Assembly: GCF_000186345.1 (NCBI RefSeq) | Contig: NC_014962.1 | Coordinates: 1,364,001 to 1,428,000, forward strand | DNA: 64,000 nucleotides | Direction: 5' to 3' | Origin: Isosphaera pallida ATCC 43644 | GTDB lineage: Bacteria > Planctomycetota > Planctomycetia > Isosphaerales > Isosphaeraceae | In this document: positions 28,881 through 39,400 of the stretch, piece by piece | Numbering within the stretch: position 1 is the first letter of the stretch | Layout: each line of letters begins with the position of its first letter | Made by a program: the position numbers and the translations under genes | The notes under the pieces: generated by a model | The model's database searches: none | Told to the model about the DNA's origin: nothing | What the model saw: only the letters and a program-made list of their open reading frames with translations

Positions 28881-30379
28881 GGCGTCGAGACCTCCCTCGT
28901 CTCAAGATTGCGGACCCACCAGCGCCAGGCGGCGTGATGAACTCGTTCAGGAGTCATTCCGTTCATGCAAGGATGATCGGCCAGGGGGCAAACTTTTCGG
29001 TGACAAGGTCGGCAGGGGACTCGATGACTTAGCGCCAGGACCCGCGGCGACCAGGGTCGCCACTGGTCAATCGCGTTGGTGCCGGAGAAGAGGACGACTG
29101 ACGTGACTCCTGCGCATGCGGCGAGATGAGCGGGTCCGGAATCCGAGCCGATGAACAGGTCGGCGAGTTCGAGCAATGCGACGGTTTCAGTCAATTTGAG
29201 ACGTCCCACCCAGTTGTGCCAGTGAGGATGGGCGGGAGGGGGAATGACTTGCTGGGCGAGAGGTTGGTCCTCGGGGCCTCCTAACCCCACGACCCGCCAA
29301 CCTTCTTCGAGGAAGCGGTCAATCAGCATGCGCCAATGGGTGGGTGGCCACCTCTTCGCCTCGGTTCCTGCTCCGAGATGCACCGCCAACAAGGGACGTT
29401 CATCAAAGCGGGACCACCATCGTGGCGTCGAGGTGTTGCGGCGAAGGTTCTCGGTGAGTGTCGTGGGCCACGCCATCTTGAAGAGGGCGGGGGTCGGATT
29501 GGGACCAGTCGGGATGGAAGTGGCCCACCTGGTTGGATCGTGTTGCCGGGATGTTGGGCGAACCGTTCGTTCAAGTGTGAGACGGTCGGCAATTTCTTTG
29601 CGAAGTTGCGTGGCGACGTGACGACGTTCCCGCTCGGAAACGTGAACATGCACCTTGACTTGTCGTGGGTTGGCGGTCTGGGCGGGTTCTCCGACGCCGA
29701 CCCGGTTGAGGAGGGCCAAGCGGGAGGCCACCTCATGACGCATTGGCACCCACTCGGCCACGTCGGTGAGCAGAAAGCCGCCTCCTCCCATTGCCCATCC
29801 CAAGCGTCGGGGGATTCTGGCCAGGGCCATCACCAGAACGCTGGCCACGTCACCCCGCACGTCAATGCCTAAGTCGTAGCGTCCTTGTTTCAAGGAATGT
29901 CCTAACTCCCAAATCGCCCGCGCTAAAGCGCGTCGTCCAGGACGACGATCGAACCAACTGCGGCCGGCCAAATGAACGCGATCCACCAGGGGATTGGCCT
30001 CGAAGACCTCGCAATTGCTCGGGGTTGCCAGCACCTCGATGACGGCTTCGGGCCAGGCTTGTTTGAGCCTGGGAAACATCGGGCTGGACAAGACCGCGTC
30101 ACCCAGATGGTCAAGCTGAAGAATCAGGATCCGTTTCGGGTCGAGGATGCGACGGGCGGGGCGAAACTTGCGCCAGACTTTCATCGCCAAACCGCCAACC
30201 GTGTCCAGCATCCACACCAAAAGACGCCAACGCAACTTGCTGTAACGATACGCGCGGACCGGCACCGGCCGAGGAGGACGAAGTGGACGGCGATCCGCGT
30301 CTCGGGGGTCGGGGGTGACCACCGGCGAACAGGCGATCGGAAACGAGGGGGGGGCCGTCCTAGGCCGTGATCCGGTCAT
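28877..30379 (-). CDS. Glycosyltransferase family 9 (heptosyltransferase-like)
   Basis: 500 aa; ADP-heptose:LPS heptosyltransferase-type GT-B enzyme. Motifs: RILILQLDHLGDAVLSSPMF near residue 80, LLAVHLGAGTEAKRWPPTHW, VVGLGGPEDQPLAQQ, and the family hallmark LFIGSDSGPAHLAACAGVTSVVLFSG. A Cys-rich tail segment (CRPCHRKVCPLADHPC) is common in this family. It carries an extra ~75 N-terminal residues and a ~70-residue insertion near residues 250-320. Its ATG (30379) overlaps the GT4 stop by 20 bp, implying coupled translation. Probable role: adding heptose or a similar sugar in LPS core assembly. Confidence 0.92.
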   Translation of the reverse strand: MTGSRPRTAPPSFPIACSPVVTPDPRDADRRPLRPPRPVPVRAYRYSKLRWRLLVWMLDTVGGLAMKVWRKFRPARRILDPKRILILQLDHLGDAVLSSPMFPRLKQAWPEAVIEVLATPSNCEVFEANPLVDRVHLAGRSWFDRRPGRRALARAIWELGHSLKQGRYDLGIDVRGDVASVLVMALARIPRRLGWAMGGGGFLLTDVAEWVPMRHEVASRLALLNRVGVGEPAQTANPRQVKVHVHVSERERRHVATQLRKEIADRLTLERTVRPTSRQHDPTRWATSIPTGPNPTPALFKMAWPTTLTENLRRNTSTPRWWSRFDERPLLAVHLGAGTEAKRWPPTHWRMLIDRFLEEGWRVVGLGGPEDQPLAQQVIPPPAHPHWHNWVGRLKLTETVALLELADLFIGSDSGPAHLAACAGVTSVVLFSGTNAIDQWRPWSPRVLALSHRVPCRPCHRKVCPLADHPCMNGMTPERVHHAAWRWWVRNLETREVSTP

Positions 30380-31583
30380 ACGCCTCCCTGGTCAACCGGG
30401 CCGTTTCAGACCAAGCATAACGTGAGGTCACCCATTCGGCCAGACCAACCGGCGCGCCTTCGAGCCACGCGGCGGTCACTTCCCGAGCCAGACCTTCTCG
30501 ATCCTCAGGACGAGCGTAACGAACCCAGTCGCCGAAGATTTCGCGGGTCGATCCGTAAGGAGTGACCACCACCGCGGCACCAGCGGCGGCCGCCTCCAGC
30601 GCCGCCAAACCCGGCGTCTCGAACCAACTGGGCAGCGCCACCACTCGCGCGGCGGCCATTGCGGAAGCCAGCAACGGGTCGTCATGCGTGATTCCCCGCA
30701 GCCATCGCGTTCGCTCGGTGCCTCGTTGATCAATCGCCCGCGCAACCTGGTCGGCGTAATTTTCATGACCGGGCACGACCGATCCCAGAATCACCAGCGG
30801 CAGTCGCTTCGCCTCGCACCGACTCAGAGCTCGAATCAATCCCAACGGATTCTTCCGCGGTTCAATCCGACCGGCGTAGAGAACGTAGCTTTCCCAGCCG
30901 ACTTGACGACGAAACAACTCGGGATCGGCCTTTGTGAAACGTCGCGGCTCGATTCCGTTGGGAACCGGTACCAACCGTTGGGAATCCACCCCAAACACCA
31001 ACCGAAGTTGCTCGGCTTCGAGTTGAGAATTCGGCAAAACGATATCGGCCAGATTCAAAAGCTCGGTTCGCCAACAGCTGCGTGTCAACCGCGCTGCTCC
31101 CGAACGCCGCCAGACCCACGCCGTCACTGCCTGGAAGCCCGCAAGAGGGTGAGGCGAGAGCTTCCAGAGCGACCTTGGTTCATACCAACAGATTGGTGAT
31201 ACGGCCAGTTTCACCCCTCGAACCCGCGCGATCCGCGCGAGTTCCAGACCCTCGCGCGAAAGTCCGAAAAGATGCAGGCAGCGAAACACTTGGGGATCAA
31301 GACGATCCCGCCAGGCGACCCAGGGCCGGACGCGCACCCCGAGGTCTTCCAATGCCCGCGCGGTTCGGATCAATTGAGTTTCACCACCCCCGGGCGCTTG
31401 CCAGACGGCCGTAGGAGCATGGAATGCGACACTGCCAGGACGGGCAGGGCCGGAACAGCGAACGTCAAGCCATTGTGCGTCGTTCAATGCACCCTCAGCG
31501 TGGACCCTTGCCTCCGTGGCATGGGGCTCGTCTCGCCAAGAGGCTTCGACTTGGGCCGGGAACGTTCGGGAAGTGCACTTCAC
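30360..31583 (-). CDS. Glycosyltransferase family 4
   Basis: 407 aa. Start chosen at GTG 31583: GGAGG lies 6 nt upstream, and the codon overlaps the previous stop as GTGA. GT-B fold retaining enzyme: Ala/Gly-rich acceptor part with GGGETQLIRTARALEDLG, a donor half starting VLYAGRIEPRKNPLGLIRA, and the E-x7-E motif in PSWFETPGLAALEAAAAG. VPNGIEPRRF is typical of the linker before the C-terminal domain. It likely uses a nucleotide sugar for a surface polysaccharide or LPS chain. Fifth in a minus-strand operon of seven genes. Confidence 0.93.
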   Translation of the reverse strand: MKCTSRTFPAQVEASWRDEPHATEARVHAEGALNDAQWLDVRCSGPARPGSVAFHAPTAVWQAPGGGETQLIRTARALEDLGVRVRPWVAWRDRLDPQVFRCLHLFGLSREGLELARIARVRGVKLAVSPICWYEPRSLWKLSPHPLAGFQAVTAWVWRRSGAARLTRSCWRTELLNLADIVLPNSQLEAEQLRLVFGVDSQRLVPVPNGIEPRRFTKADPELFRRQVGWESYVLYAGRIEPRKNPLGLIRALSRCEAKRLPLVILGSVVPGHENYADQVARAIDQRGTERTRWLRGITHDDPLLASAMAAARVVALPSWFETPGLAALEAAAAGAAVVVTPYGSTREIFGDWVRYARPEDREGLAREVTAAWLEGAPVGLAEWVTSRYAWSETARLTREAYDRITA

Positions 31584-33148
31584 GTCCCACCTCCGATGGA
31601 TGGGAGGATTGCCGCGCGACGCTCGGACCAACGCCGCATCCAACGTTTGGCGACCGTGCGCGGGTGCCAACCCTCAAGTTCTCCGATTGGCGTGACCCGC
31701 TCGTAATCCAGTGCCTGCCGTAGGGTCCGACGGACCGACCAATCCCTCGATTGCACCCGCGCCACCGGCTCCTCGGGACTTGTCAGCGTGGGGCGGGGTT
31801 GCCAACGCAGTTGATTTGGATCCAGTTTCATGAAGTTATCATGAATTTGTACGTGTGCAATATGGTCGCCCGAGTCAACGATCAACGCCATGTTCTTCGC
31901 AAGGGTTCCGGGTTTGAACCTCAGGACAATGGCACGATCCCGCTCCTGATCGACCTGAAATCGAACCAACGCGCGGCGACGCCACCAAGCCAGATAGTCG
32001 GTAGGAGAGGCCCGCCAGAGCGAGTCATGGCAAAAGACTTCGTCGGCCAGGTTTTTGACAAGATTGGGAAACCGCGCGAGGCGTCGTTCGGGGTGGCCAT
32101 AGAGAAACACTGGCTCGCCTTGCGCTACCCTCGCGCGAATCATCTTAGAGAAATGATCCAGCGTCGCGGCCTCCGGATCGGGATGGCCCGCTTCCAGGAA
32201 AAGCCCCTCGCACACGGGATGAACGGGCACCTGCCAAACCTGGGACCATCGCTCTTCCGACGCGAGCCAAGGTCGGAAGGGCCGATCATCCCGCCCCAGC
32301 GCGAACTCCGACGAACTCACCACCGCTAAATCTTCCAACACCCGATTGAGTCCAGGATTCCAACGTCCACCCGGCGCAGCGAAATGATCCGAGGCGACTC
32401 CAAGACTGTTGAGAATCGCACGTGCGCGAACCAGATTGCGATAGTTGGCGGACTGCTCGCGGTAAAGATAGTGATGATGGCCGTGGGATTGAAAGTCAAT
32501 CCCAGCATCCCTCCATCGCGGCAGCTGGGCCAACCAATCGGACTGGTGAGAATAGGCAGCGGTTGAGAGATACACGGTGGTCAATGGAGCGATTCCAGTC
32601 GCAACACAACGATCCAACACGCGAATCGAATCGTCGGGAATCGGCTCGTCCAGATCAAGTCGAAACCCGAAAACGCTTCGACATGGCCAGGGTGCGCAGC
32701 CCAAGCCGATCCAGAGTCCGCCCGCTTGCCTCAATCGCCGCGCCAACACGGTGACGATCGCCCGCCGAATCAGACCTGTATCCCAACGCGCAGCCTGCTC
32801 ACGGATCACAATCCGATTTGGATCACATCTCCATGTTAGACAAGTTGGCGAGTATTTGATCACAAGTTGAAATGGATCGGCGTAAGCAGGAATCTGCGGA
32901 CTTAAGAGCGTTTGGACTTCAAGACGAATTTGATCCAAGTCCAAGACGATTTTTCCCAGTGATTGCCAATCAACACCACTGCGCCATCGTCTGGGGGTGA
33001 TGACGAACCGTCCCGCGGGATGATTCGGTTCAGCCTGGAGGTGCGGCACTCCTTCTTGTTCGAGCACCCGGACCAGTCCCGGCGGCGCGTTCCACAGAAT
33101 CAAGGGGAGCGCGGGCGCAAGCGGGGGCGATGTCTCCAACCCGCTCAT
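31580..33148 (-). CDS. Polysaccharide deacetylase-like protein
   Basis: 522 aa from ATG 33148, which overlaps the methyltransferase stop as ATGA. The middle (residues about 160-400) follows the NodB/CE4 or related carbohydrate-esterase pattern: FGFRLDLDEPIPDD (Asp motif), DFQSHGHHHYLY (metal-binding His motif), FAAPGGRWNPGL and FLYGHPERR. It lies between a methyltransferase and a GT4, so its substrate is probably the glycan made by this operon. The flanking ~150 N-terminal and ~110 C-terminal residues are not recognised. No signal peptide is evident, so it may act on a lipid-linked intermediate in the cytoplasm (inference). Confidence 0.82.
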   Translation of the reverse strand: MSGLETSPPLAPALPLILWNAPPGLVRVLEQEGVPHLQAEPNHPAGRFVITPRRWRSGVDWQSLGKIVLDLDQIRLEVQTLLSPQIPAYADPFQLVIKYSPTCLTWRCDPNRIVIREQAARWDTGLIRRAIVTVLARRLRQAGGLWIGLGCAPWPCRSVFGFRLDLDEPIPDDSIRVLDRCVATGIAPLTTVYLSTAAYSHQSDWLAQLPRWRDAGIDFQSHGHHHYLYREQSANYRNLVRARAILNSLGVASDHFAAPGGRWNPGLNRVLEDLAVVSSSEFALGRDDRPFRPWLASEERWSQVWQVPVHPVCEGLFLEAGHPDPEAATLDHFSKMIRARVAQGEPVFLYGHPERRLARFPNLVKNLADEVFCHDSLWRASPTDYLAWWRRRALVRFQVDQERDRAIVLRFKPGTLAKNMALIVDSGDHIAHVQIHDNFMKLDPNQLRWQPRPTLTSPEEPVARVQSRDWSVRRTLRQALDYERVTPIGELEGWHPRTVAKRWMRRWSERRAAILPSIGGGT

Positions 33149-33927
33149 TCGCTCGGCTCCGCTGAATGCTTGACTTGACCAGTCCACACGATGAAACGGC
33201 GCACGAGTGGGCAAAGCCGAAAGAGAAAGGTGCGGGCTTCCTTGGGGGCGAGGGGGTGAAGAACTTGAATCTGTTCGAAGCCGGCCCGTTTGAGCAGAGC
33301 CGCCATAAAACCGGTCGTGAACCAACGTTCGCGGATCGGTTGGCCAGGCGGGTACATCCATCGTCCGAGACGTTCATCGCGGCGCTTCACCACGAGCGCG
33401 GGTAGCCAAGGTCTTCGCGCATCGAGGGAAATCACATTTTTATCAAGGATGACCACGACGCCACCTGGACGGAGGACGCGGGCTGACTCGACCAGAACCG
33501 AAACAGGGTCGGCGACGTGTTCAAGCGTTTCAATGCTCACTACGGCGTCGAAGAGCGATGAACCAAGAGGCAAACGCCAGGCGGTTGCTTGAATCCGGCG
33601 CAGTGAGCTTGGAGCGTCGAGAAGCATTCCCCGAGCCAGATCGACCCCCACGACCTCTGCGCCCAGGTCGTTGAGACGGCGGGCGAATCGTCCTTTGCCG
33701 CACCCTACGTCGAGAATTCGCCGTCCCTCAAGGGCATGTCGTCCACCCAGGGCTTGGATCACCGCCTCCAGACGAAAGTCGTTAGGCGCGACGCTGACTT
33801 TGAAACGGTCACGTAGGTCGTCGAACCGGCGGGCCACCAGTTGGTCGTGCGTGGTGGAAGCATGGTGGAGGTTGCGAATCGCGTTAGGCGACCGACGAAC
33901 GGGCTTGCGAGTTGGAGCGACGCTCAT
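33145..33927 (-). CDS. SAM-dependent class I methyltransferase
   Basis: 260 aa from ATG 33927; an ATG at 33942 is an alternative and neither has a strong SD, consistent with coupling to the upstream gene that it overlaps by 44 bp. Motif I ILDVGCGKGRFARRL with acidic VVGVDLA, post-I FDAVVSIETLEHVADP, and motif III VLRPGGVVVILDKN. This is the UbiG/Methyltransf_11 pattern, used for many small-molecule and sugar methylations. In this operon it probably modifies a sugar or a glycan terminus; the acceptor cannot be told. Confidence 0.88.
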   Translation of the reverse strand: MSVAPTRKPVRRSPNAIRNLHHASTTHDQLVARRFDDLRDRFKVSVAPNDFRLEAVIQALGGRHALEGRRILDVGCGKGRFARRLNDLGAEVVGVDLARGMLLDAPSSLRRIQATAWRLPLGSSLFDAVVSIETLEHVADPVSVLVESARVLRPGGVVVILDKNVISLDARRPWLPALVVKRRDERLGRWMYPPGQPIRERWFTTGFMAALLKRAGFEQIQVLHPLAPKEARTFLFRLCPLVRRFIVWTGQVKHSAEPSE

Positions 33928-34828
33928 GGCGGATGGTCTCATGGGGGATGAGGGGGAAAAGGCGGGGATGGTCGAGTTGGGGCCGGGGATTCGCCGGGGA
34001 GACGGGGGGTTCGCGCAATCGAGCCTCCTCAATCGCCGCCGACACGGCCGACAGCCAACAAAACAGGAATCCTTCCCATCCGTCGCGCCAGCCGCTTTTG
34101 CCTAGCCAAAGCCGAGTGAAGACCCAGACAGGTCGCAGGAGGAATCGACCGAGGCAGAAGGTTTCGCCGAGTTGGCGACGGTGTTCGGCTCCGAGACAGG
34201 TGTATCGGTTGATCTTGGTCAGAAAGACCGAGAGGGTTTCCAACGTTTCATGGGAGAGCGGGTGGCGCAGAACGGCGTGCGGGCCGTTGAGGGCCACGGT
34301 TTCGTGAACCGCGCCGATCCAACGACCCGAATCGAGGCGGAAGAGCCGTAGAGGTTGGTCGTCTTGAGTTCCGGACGCGACAAACTGGCGTCCCAACACG
34401 CGGCTGCGGATGGGGACGCGGTAGCCGACTGGCTGCTTCGATCCACGGGTTTTCAAAGGGGGCGTGGCCAATCGGCGTTGAATTTCGGCGGCGAGTTGAG
34501 GAGAAACCCGTTCGTCGGCGTCCACCGCCAAAATCCAACGGGCTCCCAGTCGAAGGGCCAGTTCCCGACCGGCGTTGCGTTGGCTGGCGAAGTCGTCGAA
34601 GGGACGCACGAGAACATGAGGCGTCAAGCGTCGCGCGACGGTTTCCGTGTCGTCAAGCGAAGCGGGATCCACCACCACCACCACCCAGTCGCACCAGGCA
34701 AGGGTGTTCAGGCATTCGGGCAAATGGTGGGACGCATCGCGGGCCAACACGAGGGCGGCCAGCTCCAGCTTGTCGGTGGCTGAGTGCGGGGTGGGAGTTG
34801 GTTGGGAGGGGGGAGTCTCGCGGGTCAT
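33884..34828 (-). CDS. Glycosyltransferase family 2, WaaE/KdtX-like
   Basis: 314 aa from ATG 34828 (GAGAG about 6 nt upstream). GT-A fold enzyme: LAALVLARDASHHLPECL, VVVVDPASLDDTETVA, FDDFASQRNAGRELAL, the DxD-type ILAVDADERVSP, and RWIGAVHETV. The combination FASQRNxG ... DADE is typical of the WaaE/KdtX lipopolysaccharide core beta-1,4-glucosyltransferase group. The C-terminal part includes a hydrophobic amphipathic stretch (WEGFLFCWLSAVSAAI) that may bind the membrane. Its gene precedes the methyltransferase with a 44 bp overlap. Confidence 0.9.
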   Translation of the reverse strand: MTRETPPSQPTPTPHSATDKLELAALVLARDASHHLPECLNTLAWCDWVVVVVDPASLDDTETVARRLTPHVLVRPFDDFASQRNAGRELALRLGARWILAVDADERVSPQLAAEIQRRLATPPLKTRGSKQPVGYRVPIRSRVLGRQFVASGTQDDQPLRLFRLDSGRWIGAVHETVALNGPHAVLRHPLSHETLETLSVFLTKINRYTCLGAEHRRQLGETFCLGRFLLRPVWVFTRLWLGKSGWRDGWEGFLFCWLSAVSAAIEEARLREPPVSPANPRPQLDHPRLFPLIPHETIRHERRSNSQARSSVA

Positions 34829-34946
34829 CCTTGACTCTCGCAAGAAGGGGGGAAGAGGGCGTTCTGAAGAAGGAAACGCCTAGAGATGCTCGAACATCGC
34901 TAGGTTGTTGAGCAGGCTAGGGGATTGAAGCTGGTCTCTTAGTTGG

Positions 34947-35921
34947 TTAGTCGGTCGAGAAGGCGAACCGTTGGAAGAAAGCTTCCTGGCGATCCAGCCA
35001 TCCCGGAGCGCCGGTGCGTTGACGGGCGCGGGCGGCCAGGGTCGGACCAAGTCGAAGAGCGGCTTCAGCCAGACCCGTCAGGAAGGCCCAACGTCCGCGG
35101 AGCAGCGCCGCGACCACCCGTGCCGGCAGCCAGGCTAGGTGGATCGCCAGGCGTCGTCCGGCGAGATTCTTCCAGGAGAACAGCAAGGTGTTGCGAACCG
35201 CCAGACGGTCGCAGCCGAAGCCGCCGTAGCGGGGACCAAACGAGCCGAAGCCGCGATGATACGCCACGGACTCCGGGACGTACCGTCCAACCCAGCCCGC
35301 CATCCAGGCCCGAAATCCCAGGTCGAGGTCTTCAATTCGACCGGGAAAGTAGAGGGGATCGTAACCACCTAAATCCAGGAAGGCGCAACGATTCACTGCC
35401 AGGGCCGGACCCGCCGAGGCGGTGAGTCCGGCGCGGTGGAGAGTCTGTTCATGTCCGGGTACGCGACAAAGCCCCTGCACCAGGCCGAAGCGGAATCGCA
35501 CGCGGGTTCGCATTCCTTCATAGGTGGCTCCGTCGAAATCCCAACAAAGGGGGGCTGCGAACAAGGCGTCTCGGTCCCGCTGCAGTGCTTCGACCAGAGG
35601 AGCCAGGGCGTGGGGATCGAGCTTGACATCGTTGTTGAGGAGAACTGCAATGGGTTCCACCACCTGGGGAGCGGCCAGGACGTCGTTGAAAGAGGCCAGA
35701 CCGCGGTTGGGACGCTGGATCACTTCGACTTCGGGAAAGCGCTTCAAGACATCAAGTGAGGCATCGGTGGAGCCATTGTCGATGACGGTCACCCTGGCCG
35801 AACCGGGATAGGTCTCGGCGGCCGCCAGAATCGAGGGCAGGCACTCGGCGAGCAGGTCCTGACCGTTGTAGTTGAGGACCAGCACGTGAATCGGAGGCGG
35901 ATCGTTCTGGGCAATCATCAT
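34947..35921 (-). CDS. Glycosyltransferase family 2, rhamnosyltransferase-like; first gene of the glycan operon
   Basis: 324 aa, ATG 35921 with GAGGAG about 8 nt upstream. GT-A features: HVLVLNYNGQDLLAECL, VTVIDNGSTDASLDVL, RPNRGLASFNDVL, VLLNNDVKLDP (metal-binding region) and RIEDLDLGFRAWMAGW (ED motif). This is the WbbL-like pattern often seen for rhamnosyl- or related O-antigen glycosyltransferases. A C-terminal hydrophobic/basic part (AGRRLAIHLAWLPARVVAALLRG) probably associates with the membrane. It starts the minus-strand operon 28.7-35.9 kb and is divergent from lptD. Confidence 0.9.
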   Translation of the reverse strand: MMIAQNDPPPIHVLVLNYNGQDLLAECLPSILAAAETYPGSARVTVIDNGSTDASLDVLKRFPEVEVIQRPNRGLASFNDVLAAPQVVEPIAVLLNNDVKLDPHALAPLVEALQRDRDALFAAPLCWDFDGATYEGMRTRVRFRFGLVQGLCRVPGHEQTLHRAGLTASAGPALAVNRCAFLDLGGYDPLYFPGRIEDLDLGFRAWMAGWVGRYVPESVAYHRGFGSFGPRYGGFGCDRLAVRNTLLFSWKNLAGRRLAIHLAWLPARVVAALLRGRWAFLTGLAEAALRLGPTLAARARQRTGAPGWLDRQEAFFQRFAFSTD

Positions 35922-36458
35922 TAGGTCTCCTCACGTTCGATCCGCTGGGTTTGGGAGCGGAACGATAGAGCCTTTTGGAACGAGGGTCAAGCCCGTTTTG
36001 TCGGAGGGATGGGACGCTCACAAACCAACGTGACTTAAGACAAGACCACAGGCATTCGCTCCACCTTTGGAAGCGCGACCTCAAAAGCCTGGCCAATTCG
36101 GACTTGACCTGGTTGGAGGGATCGCCTAGGTTTCCGCTCCCGAAGCGAGTCGTTCACGGCGGTTTGGTTGGGGTGCGAACTTCGGACCGGATCGGATCGC
36201 CTTCGATCGCTCGGGAGTGGTGGCGCTGCGTCGCGTCTTTGCGTCCTCACCTTGGTCGTTCTGGCCACCCTCCACTCTAGAGTCTTGAGTTTTTGTATAT
36301 CGATTACGTCGATCAAGTGATCGCAATCGGGGCGGGTTCTTCCGATTTCGGTGGAGCGAATCCGTTGCGATGAGAAGCCCGCGTGGGGGTGTCCGCCGGG
36401 AATCGTTGCGACGGCCGGTCGTCACGGCAGGGACGAGACGAAAGGTGAGGGGTGGCGC
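35922..36458. other. Divergent region between glycan operon and lptD
   Basis: About 535 bp. Probably carries promoters for both the LPS-type glycan operon and the lptD group. An AT-rich stretch (around 36280-36305, with TTTTTGTATATCGATTAC) is a plausible promoter location, but no clear -35/-10 pair was fixed. No RNA gene or supported ORF. Confidence 0.4.
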
Positions 36459-39400
36459 GTGCGAGGTCGAACCATCTTCGACGGTCGCCGTGGCGCGATG
36501 ACCGCCGCGACGATCCTGACTTGGGGGAGTCTGGCGTGGCCATCCTGGGCAGCCGTCTCATCCGGGATGACCGGGGTTTTGACGAGTCTTTCGGCGGTTT
36601 GGGCCGACCCTAGAGCGTTCCCAACCGAACCGCCTGGATCGGGCAACACGCTCAAAGAGTCCTCGTCGTCATCGTTGTCGTCCTCGGGCGGGGATTCGTC
36701 GGTGATGCCCAGGGTGAGGTTGAATCCACCCGAACCTGTCGCGTCTCGGGATGCTCGAGTGCGACCAGCTCAAGGTGAAGACACTTTGAACTTTCCACCG
36801 TTGGATGAACCGACACCGATCGGAGACGCGGTCTCCGACCCCGGTTTAGAATCTCCTCCGCCGCCAGATCGCGTGGTTCCCCAACCTCCCCGAGTGATCC
36901 CCGGCGGCGACGATTTGCCCGACCTCAACCCGCCCGAGGGGTCAAAAGAGGATGGCTCTGACCTACCGCCAAGGGTTCCGCCCGGCGACTTGGACCGGGG
37001 TTTCCCTCCTGCGTTGTTGGTCCCATCCAACCCCAGCCCCGGCTCCGGCGGAGTCATTCCGCCTCCCTTGGATCTGTTGCCCTCGGTCGAGGAAAACGGT
37101 CCGGGACGTCGTCCCGAGTTTCTGATACCGGAGGTCGATCCGATTCCCAACGCTCCATTGCCGATTCTCCAACCCCCTAACCCGTTTGACTCGGTGCGGC
37201 TAAGACCGCGGTTTGGAGCGCGGTTGCGCAACTACTTCGACGCTGGGACCAACACCTATACTTTAATTTATGAGGGTGGCATCGAAATCGTCGCCCCCAA
37301 CTCGGAAGGAACCGGCACAGTTGATCTGACGGCCGACCGGGCGGTGATTTGGATTCAACCTCCTGCTAACAATGATCCGTTCCGCGGAGGGCGCAGCTTC
37401 GAGGCGATCTCCAAAACCAACCGAATCGAAGTTTACGCTGAAGGTAACGTGATCTTCCGCGAAGACGAACTCAAAATTGACGGCCCTGGCGACTCGCGCA
37501 CCGCTCGGGCCAAAGCGGCCTATTACGATTTTCAGACCGAGCGGTTCGTCGCGCTCAATGGGGAATATCAACTCTTCCTCCCGGGATTCCTCTCGCCGAT
37601 TCGAGTCCTGGGCGACGTGGTTCAGCAGTATCGCGACGCGCTGACGACGCCGGGACAGGAACCGGTGTTGGGTCCCAAGCGAATCCGCGCCGACTCGACA
37701 ACCACCACTGGCAGCCAATTCGCCACGCCGGGTTATCGTTTCGACAGCGGTTCGATTCATCTGACGTTGTATGACCCGCCCGCCAACCCGATCGAGAATC
37801 CGGGACCGGCCTGGACAGTTGACGCGCGAAACAACGCCTTCTTCCTGGGGCCAGTGCCGATCTTTTATTGGCCTCGCTTCGTCTTCGAGGACGATGATTT
37901 CGATCCGCCGTTGCGGAATGTGAACTTCCGGACCAATAACATTTTCGGCATTCAAGTGCTAACGGATTGGTCGGTTTTCAAGTTGATCGGCCAACGTCGG
38001 CCGCCAACCATTCTCGATTGGAATCTGGATGTGGACTACCTGTCGCGTCGAGGGGTGGCGGTTGGTTCGGAGTTGACTTGGTACGGCCGCGAGTTGGTGC
38101 CCGGACTTTTCGGCAATTATTTCGGCTATTTTGACATCTGGGGACTTCGGGAGTCGGCCAGCGACATTCTGGGGCCAGGTCCGGCGATCATCACCAACCC
38201 CCGTTTGAACGCCGACGCGCTGTTGGCGCGTCGGCAGCCGTGGCCGAACCGTCTGGATGTGCCCGCGTTTCAGGATTTCCGGGGCCGAGTGCTGTTGCGA
38301 CACATGCAGAGCCTCTTGCCCCGCGAGGCGGGAGAATCGTTAGATGACTTTCGGCTTCAGATCGAAGCGGCCTACATCTCGGATCGAAACTTCTTGGAAC
38401 AGTATTACAAACGGATCTTCGATTCAGGGATGGATCAGGCAACGCTGGCCTATCTGAACTATCAACGCGGCAACATGGCTCTGACCGGCTTGGTCGAGGG
38501 CAACTTTCAAGACTGGTACACCGAAACCCAATGGTTGCCCAAGCTGGATTATTATCGTCTGGGCGATTCCCCCCTGGGTGGTCTTCTGACCTACTCTGGT
38601 TCGACGGGGGTGGCCTATGCCAACATCCATACGGCATCAGAAGTGAACAACCGTTTTCTCTTTCCGCTTCCTGGTGGCGGCCGAGCGTTTCTGCCGTTCG
38701 ACCCGGTGTCCAACACCAATGGGGCCTTCACGGCGCTTCGTGGCCACACGACCCACCAACTCGACGCGCCTATCAATCTTGGGGTGTTAAGAATTTCACC
38801 CTACGCCCAGGGGCAACTCGCGGGCTGGACCAATCATCTTCGCGGCGACGAGATCGGCAGGGCGTGGGGAGCCTACGGAGCGCGAGCCAGCGTGACGGCT
38901 TGGCGGGCGTATCCCGAAGTCCGCGACGAGTTATTCAACCTCAACGGTTTGGCCCACAAGGCCACGTTGACAGCCAACTATCGACGGGCTCATTCCAGCC
39001 AGCCTCTTGACAGCTTCGCGGTGATGGATGACCTCGACGACAATACGTATGAATTTGTCCGACGCTACTTTTTGCTCAACAGCTATCCCACCGTGTTGCC
39101 CCCCCGCGAGCTGGACCCCCGGCTTTTGGTGCTGCGCCGTCAAATTTCCCCAATCACCGGCACGACCGACGTGTTGGACTCGATCGAGACCGTTCAACTT
39201 TCGCTGGACCAACGGTTGCAGACCAAACGCGGACCATTAGAAGCGCCTCGGATCGTGGACTACATGCAGCTGAACCTCGCTACCACCTTCTTTCCCAACG
39301 CCCAGCGCGACAATTTCGGCGAGTCTTTGGGTCAAACAATGTACGACTATCGCTGGATGATCGGCGATCGGACCAGCGTCGTTTCCAGCGGTTGGTTCGA